A stretch of 64,000 nt of DNA from Ambrosia x helenae (GCA_030844895.1 CM061224.1:77302620-77366619); one strand, 5' to 3'; shown: positions 42,156-54,926, numbered from the stretch's first letter. Notes: generated by a model not told the origin, from the letters alone. Numbers and translations are program-made.

Positions 42156-43296
42156 TCATTTGTTCCTGGGGTGGAGGTTAACAACCTCCGTGGCTGCATC
42201 AATAGGTCCGTCAATGTAAAGCTTAAGACGATGACCATTAACTTTAAACACCCGGCCGTCCTCATGTCCTATCTCCACAGTACCATACGGGAACACCTCC
42301 CGCACCGTATAAGGACCCGTCCAACGAGACTTGAGCTTTCCCGGGAATAACCTAAGACGTGAATTATAAAGCAATACACGATCACCCGCTCGGAATTGTT
42401 TCTGGTACTTCAAGCGGCGGTCATGTAACATCTTGGTTCGCTCCTTATACACTCTGGAGTTCTCATACGCATCACTCCTAAGTTCCTTAATCTCGTGGAT
42501 CTGTACAAACCTATTTTCACTCGCAGCTCCTAAATCAAAGTTCACTGCCTTCAAGGCCCAATAGGCCTTGTGCTCGAGTTTAACAGGGAGATGACATGCC
42601 TTCCCATAGACTAATTTAAACGGTGCGGTGCCTATGGGAGTTTTGTAGGCTGTTCGAAAAGCCCACAATGCATCATCTAACTTTTCTGACCAATCCTTAC
42701 GGTTAGCAGCAACCGTTTTCTACAAAATCCTCTTAATACCCCGATTAGTGACCTCTACCTGTCCACTGGTCTGTGGATGGTATGGCGTTGAAAATCTATG
42801 GTTCACTCCATAGCGTGACAACGCCTTGTCCAATTGCGCATTACAAAAATGCGTCCCTCGGCCACTAATCAAGGCTTTGGGAGCACCAAAGCGGGAGAAC
42901 AACTTCTACAAGAACTTAACGACCACCCTAGCATCATTAGTGGGTAAGGCTTGGGCCTCCACCCACTTTGAAACATAATCAACAGCGACAAGGATGTATC
43001 GGTTTTCATAAGAAGTTGGAAAGGTCCCATAAAATCAATCCCCAGACATCAAAAATCTCACAAACCTGAATAGGTTTCTGGGGCATCTCATCTCGAGATG
43101 AAATATTGCTTGCCCTCTGACAAGCATCACACACACGCACCATATCATGAGCATCCCGGAAGATGGTTGTCCAGAAGAAACCGGCATCAAAAACCTTCTT
43201 CGCGGTCAAAGTCGCTCCATGGTGTCCACCAGTCGGGCCCTCGTGGTAGTGTCTCAAAATCTTGCGTGCCTCATCACCATACACGCACCTACGCAC
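42156..43296 (-). pseudogene. Athila-2 integrase
   Basis: The zinc domain is in 43006-43296 (HYHEGPTGGHHG and CDACQRAS). The first catalytic Asp (IDFMGPF) is present in DNA near 43030 but lies outside the frame because of small deletions. In 42720-42902 the second catalytic Asp is Gly: LISGRGTHF instead of the usual SDRGTHF. The Glu (SGQVEVTNRGIK) is kept. The C-terminal part (42156-42668) is open, with ALWAFRTAYKTPIGT-like and SRWTGPYTVREVFPYGTVE blocks. Stops or frame changes lie at 42720 and about 42910-43040. It is inactive. Confidence 0.8.
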
Positions 43297-43314
43297 GATC
43301 TGATCGGCCCCGAC

Positions 43315-43959
43315 TCAAAACAAATAAGGATCCTCCCACAAATAATACTTCACATCAGCAAAGAACTTCTGCTTCTGTTGGTGGGACATTCCTCTCAACA
43401 CAATCCTACTCGCGAGATAATTCGCGAAATCCGCAAACCACGGATGATCATCCTCATTCGTCTGGATATGCATAAGGAATTCGTGGGGGAAGTTGTCATT
43501 TATATTGACCCCCACTGAATCTAATGAAGCTGAGCACTTAAGACGGGAAAGGTGATCCACTGCTAGATTCTCGGCCCCTTTCTTATCACGGATTTCGATA
43601 TCAAACTCCTGCAGCAAAATAATCCATCGTATCAATCTCGGCTTGGCATCCTGTTTACGGAATAGATACCGAAGGGTTGCATGATCTGTGTACACAATGG
43701 TCTTGGAAAGGACAAGATAAGACCGAAACTTATCGAAAGCAAAGACCACAGCAAGGAGCTCTTTTTCAGTAGTGGTGTAGTGCTCTTGCGTGTCATTCAG
43801 GGTCTTGCTCGCGTAGTAAATCGGGTGAAGGTGCTTATCTTTCCTTTGACCCAAGACTGCCCCCACTGCGAAGTCACTCGCATCGCACATAAGCTCAAAT
43901 GGTAGTGTCCAATCGGGGGCTACCATGATCGGGGCATTCACTAACTTCTCCTTCAACAA
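43315..43959 (-). pseudogene. Athila-2 RNase H
   Basis: Open for 214 codons. The acidic residues are in LMCDASDFAVG, TTEKELLAVVFAF, IVYTDHATLRYL and LAVDHLSRL. It then leads toward integrase (HPWFADFANYLA). This domain looks intact on its own, but its upstream join to RT is broken near 43960-44100. Confidence 0.8.
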
Positions 43960-44821
43960 CTTAAATGCCTTAAGGCATTCACTGGAGAAAACAAACTAGG
44001 CATCCTTCTCGAGGAGCTGAGTCATGGGACTGGCGATTTTGGAAAAGTCCTTTATGAATTGCGGGGTAGAAACCTGCATGACCAAGAAAACTCCTAATAG
44101 ATTACACGGATGTGGGAGGCGGGAGTTTAGAGATGGTTTCAACTTTGGCTCGGTCAACCTCGAGCCCTGCCTGTGAAATCTTGTGCCCAAGAACAATTCC
44201 CTCCTTCACCATGAAGTGGCATTTCTCCCAATTCAACACAAGGTTGGCTTCTTCACACCTAGCCAACATCCTCTTCAGATTCCCAAGACAATGATCAAAT
44301 GAACTCCCAAAAACAGAAAAGTCATCCATGAATACCTCCATGGAGTCCTCGATCATGTCATGAAAAATGGCCACCATACACCGCTGAAATGTGGCCGGAG
44401 CATTACACAGTCCAAAGGGCATCCGCCGATAGGCGAATGTGCCATAGGGACATGTGAATGTCGTCTTCTCCTGATCCTCAGGAGCAATGGGAATCTGAAA
44501 GTAACCCGAAAACCCATCAAAGATGCAGTAAAACATCCTTCCCGATTACCTCTCAAACATCTGATCAATGAAAGGAAGTGGAAAGTGATCCTTCCTCGTG
44601 GCATCATTGAGTTTGCGGTAATCAATGCAAACTCTCCATTCGGTGACAGTACGAGTGGGAATCAACTCATTTTTTTCATTCACCACTACTGTCATACCTC
44701 CCTTCTTCGGGACTACCTGCACCGGGCTAACCCATGGTGAATCATTGATCGGGTAAATCAAGCCTGTGTCAAGTAGCTTAATGACCTCTTTCTTAACGAC
44801 CTCTTGCATATTTGGGTTCAA
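43960..44821 (-). pseudogene. Athila-2 reverse transcriptase
   Basis: RT blocks: EVVKKEVIKLLDTGLIYPI, SPWVSPVQVVPKKGG, WRVCIDYRKLNDATRKDHFP, then MPFGLCNAPATFQRCM and the catalytic FMDDFSVFG. One in-frame TAA follows DQMFER (44546-44548). The frame changes near 44100, where the thumb begins (continuing in 43996-44196). The catalytic aspartates are kept. Confidence 0.8.
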
Positions 44822-44833
44822 ACGCCTCTGATG

Positions 44834-45411
44834 CTAAACCACAGGTTTAAAGTCCTCCTCCATCAAGATCTTATGGGTACAAAAGGATGGAATTATCCCT
44901 TTTATATCCATGATATTCCACGCAATCGCTCTCTTATGCCGTTTCAGAACCTCAAGTAACTTGGCTTTCTCGTCTCCAGATAAGGAAGATGAAATGATAA
45001 CTAGTAGACTGGACTCACCCTCCAAGAAAGCATACTCCAAATGGGATTGGAGCTCCTTGAGCTTAACGGGTGGTGGGTCCTCAATAGAAGAGCGTGCCTT
45101 AGGCTCGGCATCGCGATCAACAACCTCAAAGACCTCCGGACACGGGGGAGGCTCGTGACCTAACAGACAGGCCATCTCCTCAGCTGGCCGGTTCATAGAA
45201 ATCAAACCAAACACCTCCCCACTAAGTAACTGTGTGTCCCGTGTCTCCTCCTCAAATGTGTCCAGAAGATGATCACTCACGCATGAATCAATGGTGTCAA
45301 TGAAGTAAAGTGCATCATCCTGACTCTGTGGGTGCTGCATGGACCTCCCAATATCAAAGGTCACCTCCTCATCATCAACCCTAAGTGTAAGTCTACCAGT
45401 GCAGACATCAA
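44834..45411 (-). pseudogene. Athila-2 protease-RT linker
   Basis: Open 45364-44834 in the same frame as RT. It has FDIGRSMQHPQSQDDALYFID, VIISSSLSGDEKAKLLEVL and WNIMDIKGIIPSFCTHKILM, and ends in DFKPVV followed by TAG, after which HQRRLNPN continues in frame. The stop stands where Gln is expected (CAG to TAG). This matches the fragment found in Athila-1 at 12743-13417. Confidence 0.75.
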
Positions 45412-45993
45412 TCAGGGCCCTAGCGTGGCTAGGAACGGGTGACCAAGAATAAGTGGTACATTTTTATCCTCATCCATGTCTAGAATCACAAAGTCAACTG
45501 GGAACACAAACTTGTCAATCTTGACAAGCATATTCTCCACAATACCTCGCGGGTATTTCACAGATCTGTCAGCAAGCTGAATGCTCATACGTGTAGGCTT
45601 AGGCTCGCCAAGGTCCAGTTTAGCAAACACTGCATAAGGCATGAGGTTAATGCTAGCACCAAGGTCAGCCAAAGCATTACTGACAGATAAACTACCAATC
45701 AAGCATAGGATAGTGAAACTCCCAGGATCATTCATCTTCTTAGGTAGTTTATTCTGGAGAATGGCAGAACACTCCTCATTCAAAGTCACATGCGAAAGCT
45801 CCTCAAGTTTCTTTTTGTTGGTGAGGATGTCTTTCAGAAACTTTGCATACTTAGGCATCTGTGCAAGTGCCTCAATGAATGGTAAATTTATATGAAGTTG
45901 CTTAAAAAGCTCAAGAAACTTACCATAGTGTTCCTCCATTTTCTGCTTCTTTAATCTCCCTGGATATGGAACGGGAGGGACATACTCTCTCAC
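45412..45993 (-). pseudogene. Athila-2 aspartic protease region
   Basis: 193-codon open block. It begins with the pre-protease helix block (HYGKFLELFKQLHINLPF, PKYAKFLKDILTNKKKLEE) and contains the active site ALADLGASINLMP with the Athila-type DLGAS motif, then VILDMDEDKNVPLILGHPF. The catalytic Asp is present. It is one frame away from the linker downstream. Confidence 0.8.
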
Positions 45994-46644
45994 AGGCTCC
46001 TTGGATCGTGCTGTACTTGGCCTCGCCTCAGATGCACCTCATCCGGAGTCTCAGTGTCCACCTCCTCAAAAGTCGGCTTAGATGTAGAAGCCGGAGGGGT
46101 AGTCTCAATGGTCTTGCCACTACTCAAAGTGATAGCCTTCACGTGAGCATTCGGGTTCGTTTCAGTATTGCTCGGGGGGCTACCCTACTGTCTCTCAGAT
46201 AGGAGCTTCGCGATCTGCCCTACCTGGGTTCTCGATGGTCGACATTGAGGCTTTCTGACTCCTCAACTCACTCTCGTGTCTTGCGAACTGATCATCATAA
46301 TCCTTGAACCGCTTTTCACTGTCCCGGCTCTGAGCATTTTGGTTCGCTAAGATCTGTCCAAGCATATCCTCCATGCTGGGCTTTGCTTCAGATGTGGACT
46401 GCTGAGGACGGGGAGGGTAAAACTGACCATGAGGCTGTTGTGGTCGAGGAGCAAATCCGGGTAGCTGCTGGCTAGAAGAGCCAGTTTTCCAACTAAAATT
46501 CGGGTGATTCTTCCACCCCGGATTGAAGGTATTGCTGTAGGGATTGTTCTTGGGGCGAACCGGGTTTCCCATGAAGTCAACCTGCTCGTGAATCATCTCT
46601 CCCAGCTGACAATCACTACTTGAATGCGCTCCTCCACCCGTCAC
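45994..46644 (-). pseudogene. Athila-2 gag C-terminus with lost knuckle cysteines
   Basis: After gag there is TGA (46645-46647) where a Cys is expected. The next block starts VTGGGAHSSSDCQ, in which the second Cys of the CXXC pair is also gone; the His and last Cys remain. The remainder (46195-46644) is Pro/Gln-rich, with a short coiled-coil-like stretch near its end. RNA binding by this copy is doubtful. Confidence 0.65.
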
Positions 46645-47511
46645 TCAACCAGATTGAGACTGAATCTGGTTTAACATCAACATGTCAAACTTCGTAGACA
46701 ATGCGTCCATCCGTGCAACCATGGTAGTAAAATTGTCTACATGGTGGACTCCCTGTCTCGTAGACTTTCCTCTCAAGGGCTGGTGTGTGCGATTCTTCTC
46801 GGCAACTCTCTCCATGATCTCAAACGCTTCCCGGGCATTCTTTGTGCCAATGTCACCACCCACAAAAGTATCCACCAACTGCCGTGCTGTACTATCCAGA
46901 CCATGATAGAAGATCTGGCACTGCTGCCACTTAGGCAACCCATGATGTGGAACCTTTCTCATAAGGCTTTTGAATCGGTCCCACGCCTCATAGAGAAGCT
47001 CATCATCCTCCTGTTGAAAATTGAGAATCCGGGTTCTCAATCTAATAGTTTTCTCAGGAGGGAAAAATTTCTGGAGAAACCTCTCAGCAAGTTGGTTCCA
47101 TGTAGTGATGGACCCAGCTGGAAGTGAAAGAAGCCACTCCTTGGCTTGATCACGTAAGGAAAACGGAAAAATCCTAAGGCGAATGGCATCATCGGTCGCG
47201 CCTTGGATCTTGAAAGTGGCGCAAACCTCCAGAAAACCAGCAATGTGAGCACTAGGATCCTCGTGACTCTTGCCATAGTAATGCACCGCATTCTGCAACA
47301 TGGTAATGGTGCTGGATTTGATTTCAAAGTTATTATTATTAATCGTCAGCTAGGTAATGCTCGTTTCCAGACCACCAAGCGTTGGGGTACCGATATCATT
47401 CAGCGGTCTCGTCTCCAAGTCCTGCGCGGGCTCGCTCCCGCAACCGTCTATGAAAATATCGTTCAGGTTCAGAAGAAGGCTCGACGATTGCAGACGCGGG
47501 GTTGAGGACAT
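46645..47511 (-). pseudogene. Athila-2 gag
   Basis: Structural particle protein. An ATG at 47511 starts MSSTPRLQSSSLLLN in the gag frame; a TAG near 47347-47349 interrupts it. From 47301 the frame is open through the Retrotrans_gag core: FLEVCATFKIQGATDDAIRL, FPFSLRDQAKEWLLSLP, WNQLAERFLQKFFPPEKT, FQQEDDELLYEAWDRFK and FYHGLDSTARQLVDTFVGG. Whether the 47511 or a later ATG is used cannot be settled. Confidence 0.8.
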
Positions 47512-47698
47512 GCACTACCTGCGAAACAAAAAAATATACAATGCAACTATACCAATGAAGAAAAAACAGGGCACGAAAACAAAAACTAAAACTAAACTAC
47601 ACAAACAACAAGATAGTGGAAAATAATTTTTTTTTTACAAACAAAATATTAACAAGTGGCTAAATCAGTAACTCGAATCGTTCTTCAAATATGCCGCG

Positions 47699-47716
47699 TC
47701 CCCGGCAACGGCGCCA
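47699..47716 (-). promoter_or_regulatory. Athila-2 primer-binding site (tRNA-Asp)
   Basis: The minus strand reads TGGCGCCGTTGCCGGGGA, the tRNA-Asp-type primer site characteristic of Athila elements, six bases from the LTR edge at 47723. Confidence 0.9.
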
Positions 47717-47722
47717 AAAACT

Positions 47723-49436
47723 TGATGTGCGTGAAGTACATATATTTTTATGAAGATATTTGTTCACACAATTTCTAGTTTTAAAATAGTTTTTACCCTA
47801 AATTAAACTACACACACGAAAGGCAAGTGTACCTATCGAAAAGTAATATAATTTAAATGGTAAGAACCGGATATCAATCCGTGGACGCGGTTTCACAATA
47901 CTAAACTTTTGTTACTGTAGAACCTTTTCGAAAGTTGAGTTAAGTTTTCTAAATTAAAGTTACTAAATATTAAATGACAACAAAAATAAACGGATTTAAA
48001 AACAATATTAATTAAAAGTCATCTAAACTGATATTCCACTAAAGACACGTAATGTTCATAGAGTAAGAAATGATGGTAAGACAAAACTCTCTAATAATTA
48101 AGTTCCAATCAAGGTCTCTTAATTATATAATTCTTTGGGAAATTAAAATGACAAAAACACTTTAATCACCTAGAATTATTCTTTGAAGCCCGTTTGTAAT
48201 GTTTAAGTTAATCTTTAAATACGAGTTATTCATTTGTCAAAATTCCAAACTCGACAACTTAAGGAAAATTAAGTTGAACAACAACTTAATCACCTAAAGT
48301 TGTTTTTATGTAGATAAATATTTATATTGTTCAAGTGACAAATCTAAGGTTTAAAACTTGTAAGACAATAATTTTGGCCTAAACTACTAACTTACAATTT
48401 TTATCAACCTTAGAATCTAACACAACACCCTTATGATTTTTTCAAATCTAAGTGCAAGATTTCACACATGTTCATGTTCTTCATCTCAAGTTAGTTAACA
48501 ATTACCATTCCTAGTTTCATGTTATGAACCTAATTATTACTAACAAGATTCAATAATAAACATCTACACATGGGTTTTCCAACATTCATGAGCAACCATT
48601 CACCAAACTAACATGGATTATGAACTTTTTTCATGTACAAAATTTCCAAGAACAATACTAAAAATTCATCATCAAGATTAACATAAAATAAATACCATCA
48701 TGTCTTACAATTATCACATTACATAATTAAAAGCTTCATAATAGTTTAGATAACTAAAGGTGTTTAGCCCATAAGGCTTACAACAACAACAAACATACTT
48801 GCTAAACTACCAAAATTCATGGTTAAGATTAAGGAATTCAAACCATAAGCAAGCAAGGTATGTAGGTTGGTTGGTTGATGTTCCTTGGTACTTCAATGGC
48901 CTTCAAAGCTCCTTTAGAATGGCGAAAATCGGCTGGAGAGAAGTGTGTTTGAACCCCCAAGACCCAACAACCAAATAGAGCAAATGGGGTTGTTTATATA
49001 GAATCTGACAAAGTGCATGACCATGCAAAGTGAGTTGCATGGTCGTGAATGTAGTAACTACAGTGTTTTCTTTTTAAGACTGATTCACGCCACTTCCAAT
49101 TTTGGCAAAAGCCTCGAATTTTGTCCCCGAGGTGATCTGCATGACCATGCAAGTGAATCTGCATGGTAGTGCATGATCTGATACATGGGTTCTTTTCAGC
49201 TCTCTTTGGTAACATGCATGGTAGTGCAGTTGCACTTGCACTACCATGCAACTTCGAAGATTTCACCAATTTTTATTCAAAAGCTCCAAATTCCTTTGTT
49301 TTCTTCAGGCGAGTTGCTCCGGGCTAAATTTTCACAAAAACAAAAACTAAGTATCGAGACCAATGAAAATATAACCAAAATGCAACAAAAGGGAAATAAA
49401 TATGGGTAAAATTAATGTTTAATTTTGCACATATCA
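47723..49436 (-). mobile_element. Athila-2 5' LTR
   Basis: 1714 bp, the same length as the 3' LTR and nearly identical. Promoter motifs corresponding to 39912-40172 lie at about 48995-49252. Confidence 0.95.
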
Positions 49437-52107
49437 CGCCTCGTGGTAAAATCCCACATGTGTGACAAGCCTCGGCATTTAGAAACAAATCATAACGACT
49501 AAAAACCTAAACAAAACCTATATCACATGACATGAAACTTTTTAAATGAGTTCTCCTATTAATAGATGTATAATATAATAAACACACGAACCTCCAATTG
49601 GAACATGACAACTATAATCAACAGCCAGCACATAGCTACTATAATCAACTAGAAAACACAATTGGCTCGAATTATGCACTAATATTGGATCCCCGTGGCT
49701 GCAAAACTGGTTGCAAACTAACACTTGTCATCCCACAGTCCTGCTACACCACGTTCAAATTTTCATTTAAGTTTCTGTCAGGCTAGTGAAAATCACCACG
49801 GACACTTATTCATGGGTAACACATACAAACATGTTAACATCTCATGGATAGCTGCATCTTTCTCATTCACTTAACAAAAACAAAACAATCCATATCATCA
49901 ACAAACTAACACCTAACCGTAGGAAAAGTCGGTTAATGTATGTAGTCTCATAAATTATGATTATACACAAAGACAACAAATAAATGGGCATCCTTTTAAG
50001 CTTGTAGGCCATCTGAAAACAACATGTTATGAAACGACAATTTACAGGCAAGTATCAACACTCAAACAATGCATGCAAAAACAAACAAAGACAAACAAAT
50101 AAAAAACATACAATGAAAGTAACCAACATGACCATCGCAATCCTCAATCATCTCCTCTTTAATATTTTTGCCTCAAAGTGATTCCAATGAGAGAAAACAA
50201 AACAACCAAATAAAAATAGTATCAAACTAAACAAAACAAAAAACAAATGCACACCCAAACAATCAAACGAAACCGTCACAAACCAAAAAGGGGGGAAAAG
50301 CATTAAACAAAAGACATACCATAGACACAACCAAGATCACCGTCACAACCTTAAACCATCTCCTCTAGCTTTGGTTCGATCTTATTCCATCAGGAGTTTA
50401 AAAAAAACCTCCATACATTGTTAATGATTTGGTGGTTCATGTTATGCTTTCATCTAATCAAAAAAAGAAGATGAATAGACTAAAAGAAGATGTAGAGAAG
50501 TATGGACGGTTAGGTAAAAAGGAGTAGAAGGCACCCACAAATGACATGTGTACGTGATGTATGAGTGGGGATAGCAAGTTTCTTCTCAAACCGTGTGCTA
50601 ATTAAAAAAATGCCCCGACAGGATTATAACCTGAGTTAAACGGCGTAACAACACGCAACCAAACCACTTTAATAGTCATACACAACCTAATAGTCATACA
50701 CAACCAAACGTATTACACATTTCAATCTTATAAACGAAAACCAAACACAAATAACTGATCATCTTCAATTACCACATACAAAAACACTATTCAAATGGGT
50801 TCCCCTATTAATAGTATTGTAATATAATAATAATAATAATATTAAGTCATAAATTTTCTATGCATCCTCTTATCAAAGATAAATCATAATTTTCTCTCAT
50901 CCCTCCTCTTTATTTTGTCAACAAGTCATTTTCTTTTTTCTGCTTACTAATAATCACTTAATATTTAGTGATCCAACCCCATGTATTACATAGGTTTCTA
51001 ACTGAAATAAAATGTTATATTAATTAAAAACTACATCAAAGTTCATTTTAAAACAAATATTTTGACAACTATGTGTGTTAATCAATTACATTATATTTAT
51101 TCAATTTGTGTAATACACAACTTTATTCAACCCATGCAATACACGAGATTTAAATATTATATATATTATGTAGACCGTTCAAAAAAATATATATTATGTG
51201 GACCACTAAATGTTAAAAAAATTCAGAGTTTAAGATTTTTAAATAAAAGAATATTATTAAAATTAAATGTTAATTTATTGCTCTTAAATATAAAAATGAA
51301 TAATCCCGTTTATGTAATATGTGTGAATTGTAGATTTGTAACAATTGAAACATATTAAGAAATTAATTTAATGGTTTAGCATAAAGTTATAGAGATATAA
51401 TTATCCTTGAAAATGTATATACTTAGCTATGTTTTTTAATAAACTAACGATATGTTATATATCGAAACTAGCTTTTATTTCGGAAGCGTTTCGGGGTTGA
51501 AAAATATAATCATTCTAATAATACTAATACTAATGGTAATAATTATTACTCTTGTAATTAAATAAATAAAAAATAACCTTGTTATAAGGTGACACCATGT
51601 GTTGCAGTATTGCACGATTCTTTATCCTAGCTTCTCTTGATGAAGTATACATATCCATCTTTAGAAAAGTAAAATTCCAATGATAGCATGGAGATTGGGC
51701 TGAATTTCAAATCGTAGATAAAAACCTGGTTTAAAAGAAAAAACATGATTAATGAATAACCTGAACACTTTTTGTTTTTTTTTTCCTGTATGAACGAAAC
51801 CCCACAAAAAATAGTCGATTTTTCTCCGTTTTTTATACAGCACTACGGTACTCGTTGGAAAAATAATAAAACACTCGTTAATTTGATGTAATTTTTTTGT
51901 TTAAAAAATCCCGTACATAAAAGATATAAACGTTTAAAAATTATGGGAGAAAACATGAGAGAAAAAATTTTAAATTTATTTTTAAATTATTTTTTTTCCT
52001 AAAATAACTAAATTTCTTTTGTTTTTTTATTGGTCCACTTGTCATCCTACATGACTCTCTATAAGAAGAGAATGCATGAGAGAATGTCATGTAGGATACC
52101 CCATTTT

Positions 52108-52148
<41 letters not shown>
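49437..52148. other. AT-rich intergenic DNA, no gene seen
   Basis: No supported ORF. Two related blocks with CTATTAATAG followed by TAATATAATAA lie near 49557 and 50803, possibly edges of a repeat. A short hairpin (GTCATCCTACATGAC at 52041 and GTCATGTAGGAT at 52086) stands just before an (AT)n run at about 52113-52148. Confidence 0.5.
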
Positions 52149-52151
<3 letters not shown>

Positions 52152-52549
52152 CTAAGTATCCACAAAAACCCTCTAAAATGAATAAACCCGGGATACTCTA
52201 ATTTCCCGAGCTTTTTATCATCTGAAAAAATTAGGGTATGTAATATACATGTTTTTAAGAGTTTTGGGCCAAAAAAATTAAAAAAGCGCCGAGTGGATAT
52301 TTTTTAAAAAAATAAATAAGTTTTTTTGTGTTACGTATGTTAGACACTTTACAGACATGTATCATATGTAACACAAAAAACTTATTTATTTTTTTTTAAA
52401 ATATCCACTCGGCGCTTTTTTGTTTTTTTGGCTCAAAACTCTTAAAAATATGTATATTACATACCCTAATTTTTTTAGATGATAAAAAGTTCGGGAAGTC
52501 AGAGTTTCCTGGGTTTCTTCAATTTGAGTGGATTTTTATTTAATCCTCC

Positions 52550-52553
<4 letters not shown>
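52149..52553. mobile_element. Long inverted-repeat (foldback) MITE
   Basis: About 405 bp that folds on itself nearly end to end. Arms of roughly 195 bases meet near 52346 with a short spacer between GTGTTACGTATG and CATATGTAACAC. Arm blocks such as GCGCCGAGTGGATATTTT and its complement are almost identical. It is flanked by TA microsatellites on both sides, consistent with insertion at TA. No ORF. Confidence 0.85.

Positions 52554-52598
<45 letters not shown>
52552..52598. repeat. (TA)n microsatellite
   Basis: About 23 TA units between the foldback MITE and the Helitron-like terminus. A second (AT)n tract of about 18 units precedes the MITE at 52113-52148. Confidence 0.95.
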
Positions 52599-52599
<1 letters not shown>

Positions 52600-52629
52600 T
52601 AGGTGAGATCCCGTGTGGAAACACACAGG
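52598..52629 (-). mobile_element. Helitron-like 3' terminus
   Basis: Read on the minus strand: a hairpin with 8-base arms (CCTGTGTG..CACACGGG, one mismatch; 52629-52610), a seven-base spacer, then CTAGT (52602-52598). Hairpin plus CTRRT is the Helitron 3' end. Helitrons insert between A and T and the base after CTAGT should be T; here it is A at the edge of a TA repeat, which weakens the call. An RPA-like gene lies upstream in the same orientation, which supports it. Confidence 0.5.
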
Positions 52630-53107
52630 AAGAGTCGCCCAAACCTTATACGCTGTATGCTAACCACTGACAAGTCGGTATACCAAAGCATTAGTACTTA
52701 ATAATACTGAGGCAATAGATCGTTTGTAATTCAAGTGTTTGTAATCGAATGTCTAATTGAAACAGTTGCTAATTTAACTGTTTCTTTAAAAACAGTTGGT
52801 GCATCAAACAGATCTTACTAACAATGACATCGCATATACTTTTAATGACTTTTTTGCTAAATACCAATTATTTGTTCAGTTTAACAATTGACTATTGATA
52901 TATTCTAATAGCTATTCTACTTTAACAGTAGACTATAAATACTATTCTAATCCCTATTGATATATACTAATCGATATTTTTCATCATGTAAGAATAAAAA
53001 ATTAAATTTAAAAAACATAATATATAAAATAAAATTTTAATTACAATTATAACCATAAAAATATAAAATACATTTAAATAATTATCTTGTTGTACTCAAC
53101 AATTCCT

Positions 53108-53419
53108 TTAACCTCTTGTTCTTCTCTTTAACAAAGTTTCTGTAGGAATACATATTTTTTGTATATCCTCACTGAACTTTTCGTTTGACTTTATGTTTTC
53201 CAATAGAAATGAAAAGGCATTCCATCTTTCCCTTGATACATCGGTACCAATGACTTGATTCAATTTCAGATTGGTTTTCCATATGTGATGTTCCAACAGC
53301 CGTGTAGCACCTTCAATAACTTGAAGAATCTCAAATTCTTCATCTTCTTTAAATCAGTATAAAACGATTTTTTGAACATCTGACATTTTAGACCAATGGT
53401 TGCTACTGGTGGAATCCAT
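53108..53419 (-). pseudogene. Unidentified ORF remnant downstream of RPA-like gene
   Basis: From ATG at 53419 a frame reads MDSTSSNHWSKMSDVQKIVL, meets TGA near 53354-53356 and continues in frame to a stop at 53108 (WNAFSFLLENIKSNEKFSED). About 100 codons, acidic and hydrophilic, with no motif I recognise. It lies between the RPA-like gene and the Helitron-like end on the same strand. Confidence 0.3.
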
Positions 53420-54926
53420 ATGTTGCTAGTATTTTTAGTATATTGATAAACCTATACAGATGCAAAAAATATGTTTGAATAGTGTGTTATACAAAGAAAT
53501 GAAAATCAAGTTTTATAGTAAAAAATATACATTAACTACAACGAATCTATTAACTGAAGTGAATTAACTATAATGAATTTTTTAATTACAATAAACTTTT
53601 ATTAATCTTAGATACACACGGTACTAACTCATTTATTTTCCCACTAAGAAAACTTTTCAAATTCTTTTTTTTTATTTTTTAAATAGAAATTTCAAGATAA
53701 AAACAAATACGTAGAACTATTTAACAATATTTGTAGAAATATGAAAATGAGATATTTAGGTCCTTTATATTATAAATCATGGTTAAATACGTAGTACTGT
53801 CAATACAAAATATACTAATCTTAATTTGATTAAAAACTTCTACTCTTTTATAGGATGTGTGTGTGTGAATGAAAGAATACACTAACTATTCCTAAATTTG
53901 GTTTTCAACTTTATTAGTTAGATTTAAAGGAAATATAAAGTTGCAAGTTACTTTCTGTACTTTTTATATATTTTTAATAGAAAGAAAGAACAGACGTTAT
54001 ATTTTCCTGATAATATGTCAAAGTTAAAAACTTTGATTAAAACGTTTTGATATTAAATGAAACGGGAGAGCTTTGAATATGATACAAACATTCACTTTCA
54101 ACCTTTTGAATAAAAACATGTTTTGCTAAGAGTTGTTTCTCGAGAGTACTTTGAGAATTTGAAATACTTGTAATGTACTTGATAAGAGATCAATATTAAA
54201 AACATCTGAATCCTAATTAAATGGCAAATATTTACTTCAATAAACAAACTTTACAAACAAAACACTAAAGGGTTTAGACAAAAACTAATGATAATAATAT
54301 TGATATTACAAACTTCAAGTAAAAGAAATGATGACTTCAAATTAATTAGCAAGTTTTAAAATATTAATTTTTTCTGGTAAAACCGCATACACATGCTTCA
54401 AGTTTAAACATGCCCAAAAATGAAACTTACTAAAGTTTCATACAACTTGTTACTCCATAACTACATAATTTTTCATCCTAGATAATCTTCTCCGGGTTCT
54501 TTTGGCAGTAGACGATAGGTCATCAACATTTGAAATATCAGTTCCTTCAATACTCCTTTTTTCATTGGGGCTTGTAGCACAATCCTTTAAAGCTTCATCG
54601 ACGGAAGAGTCGGTAGCAATACAAAAAACATCCTTGAAAAAAATAACAAAAAAACTACTGAACTATTAAAATGAAGAAAACAAACTCTATGGATAGCTTA
54701 AATAAGTTGCAAAAATGTATACTCACCTTTGACAACATTTGGAAAGCACCATCAGAAGTTTCATTAAGATTAACACACTCGTATTCACCATCATCCTGAC
54801 TAACCTAATAAGTAACCAAACAAAAAAATATAAAGAAAATAATAACAATGAACCTCAAAATCTTTTTAAAATTTCAAATTTAAGAACACCAGCGAAAAGT
54901 AATAAATACCTCTCCAGCATTATCAT

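Larger units (their letters stand above)
38643..49436 (-). mobile_element. Athila-2, full-length Athila gypsy retrotransposon
   Basis: 10,794 bp bounded by the perfect target duplication CGCCT (38638-38642 and 49437-49441). Both LTRs are 1714 bp, TGATGTGC...GCACATATCA. On the minus strand, from the right: LTR, tRNA-Asp primer site, gag, protease, RT, RNase H, integrase, a 1.8 kb noncoding region, a polypurine tract (AAGTGTGGAGAGG) and LTR. I count by eye only about two to three dozen differences between the LTRs, so insertion was recent in evolutionary terms. The coding region nevertheless carries many lesions. Confidence 0.95.

Noticed and set aside
43098..43518. 125- and 123-codon plus-strand ORFs
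   Set aside because: They are antisense to the Athila-2 integrase and RNase H genes, which have clear domains.
49557..50840. Two CTATTAATAG blocks as ends of a Helitron or MITE
   Set aside because: The blocks are in direct orientation, and no hairpin, CTRRT end or target duplication could be placed, so no element is called.
51062..51358. 98-codon ORF in AT-rich DNA
   Set aside because: Low-complexity Ile/Asn/Tyr composition expected from AT-rich DNA, no domain or splice context.
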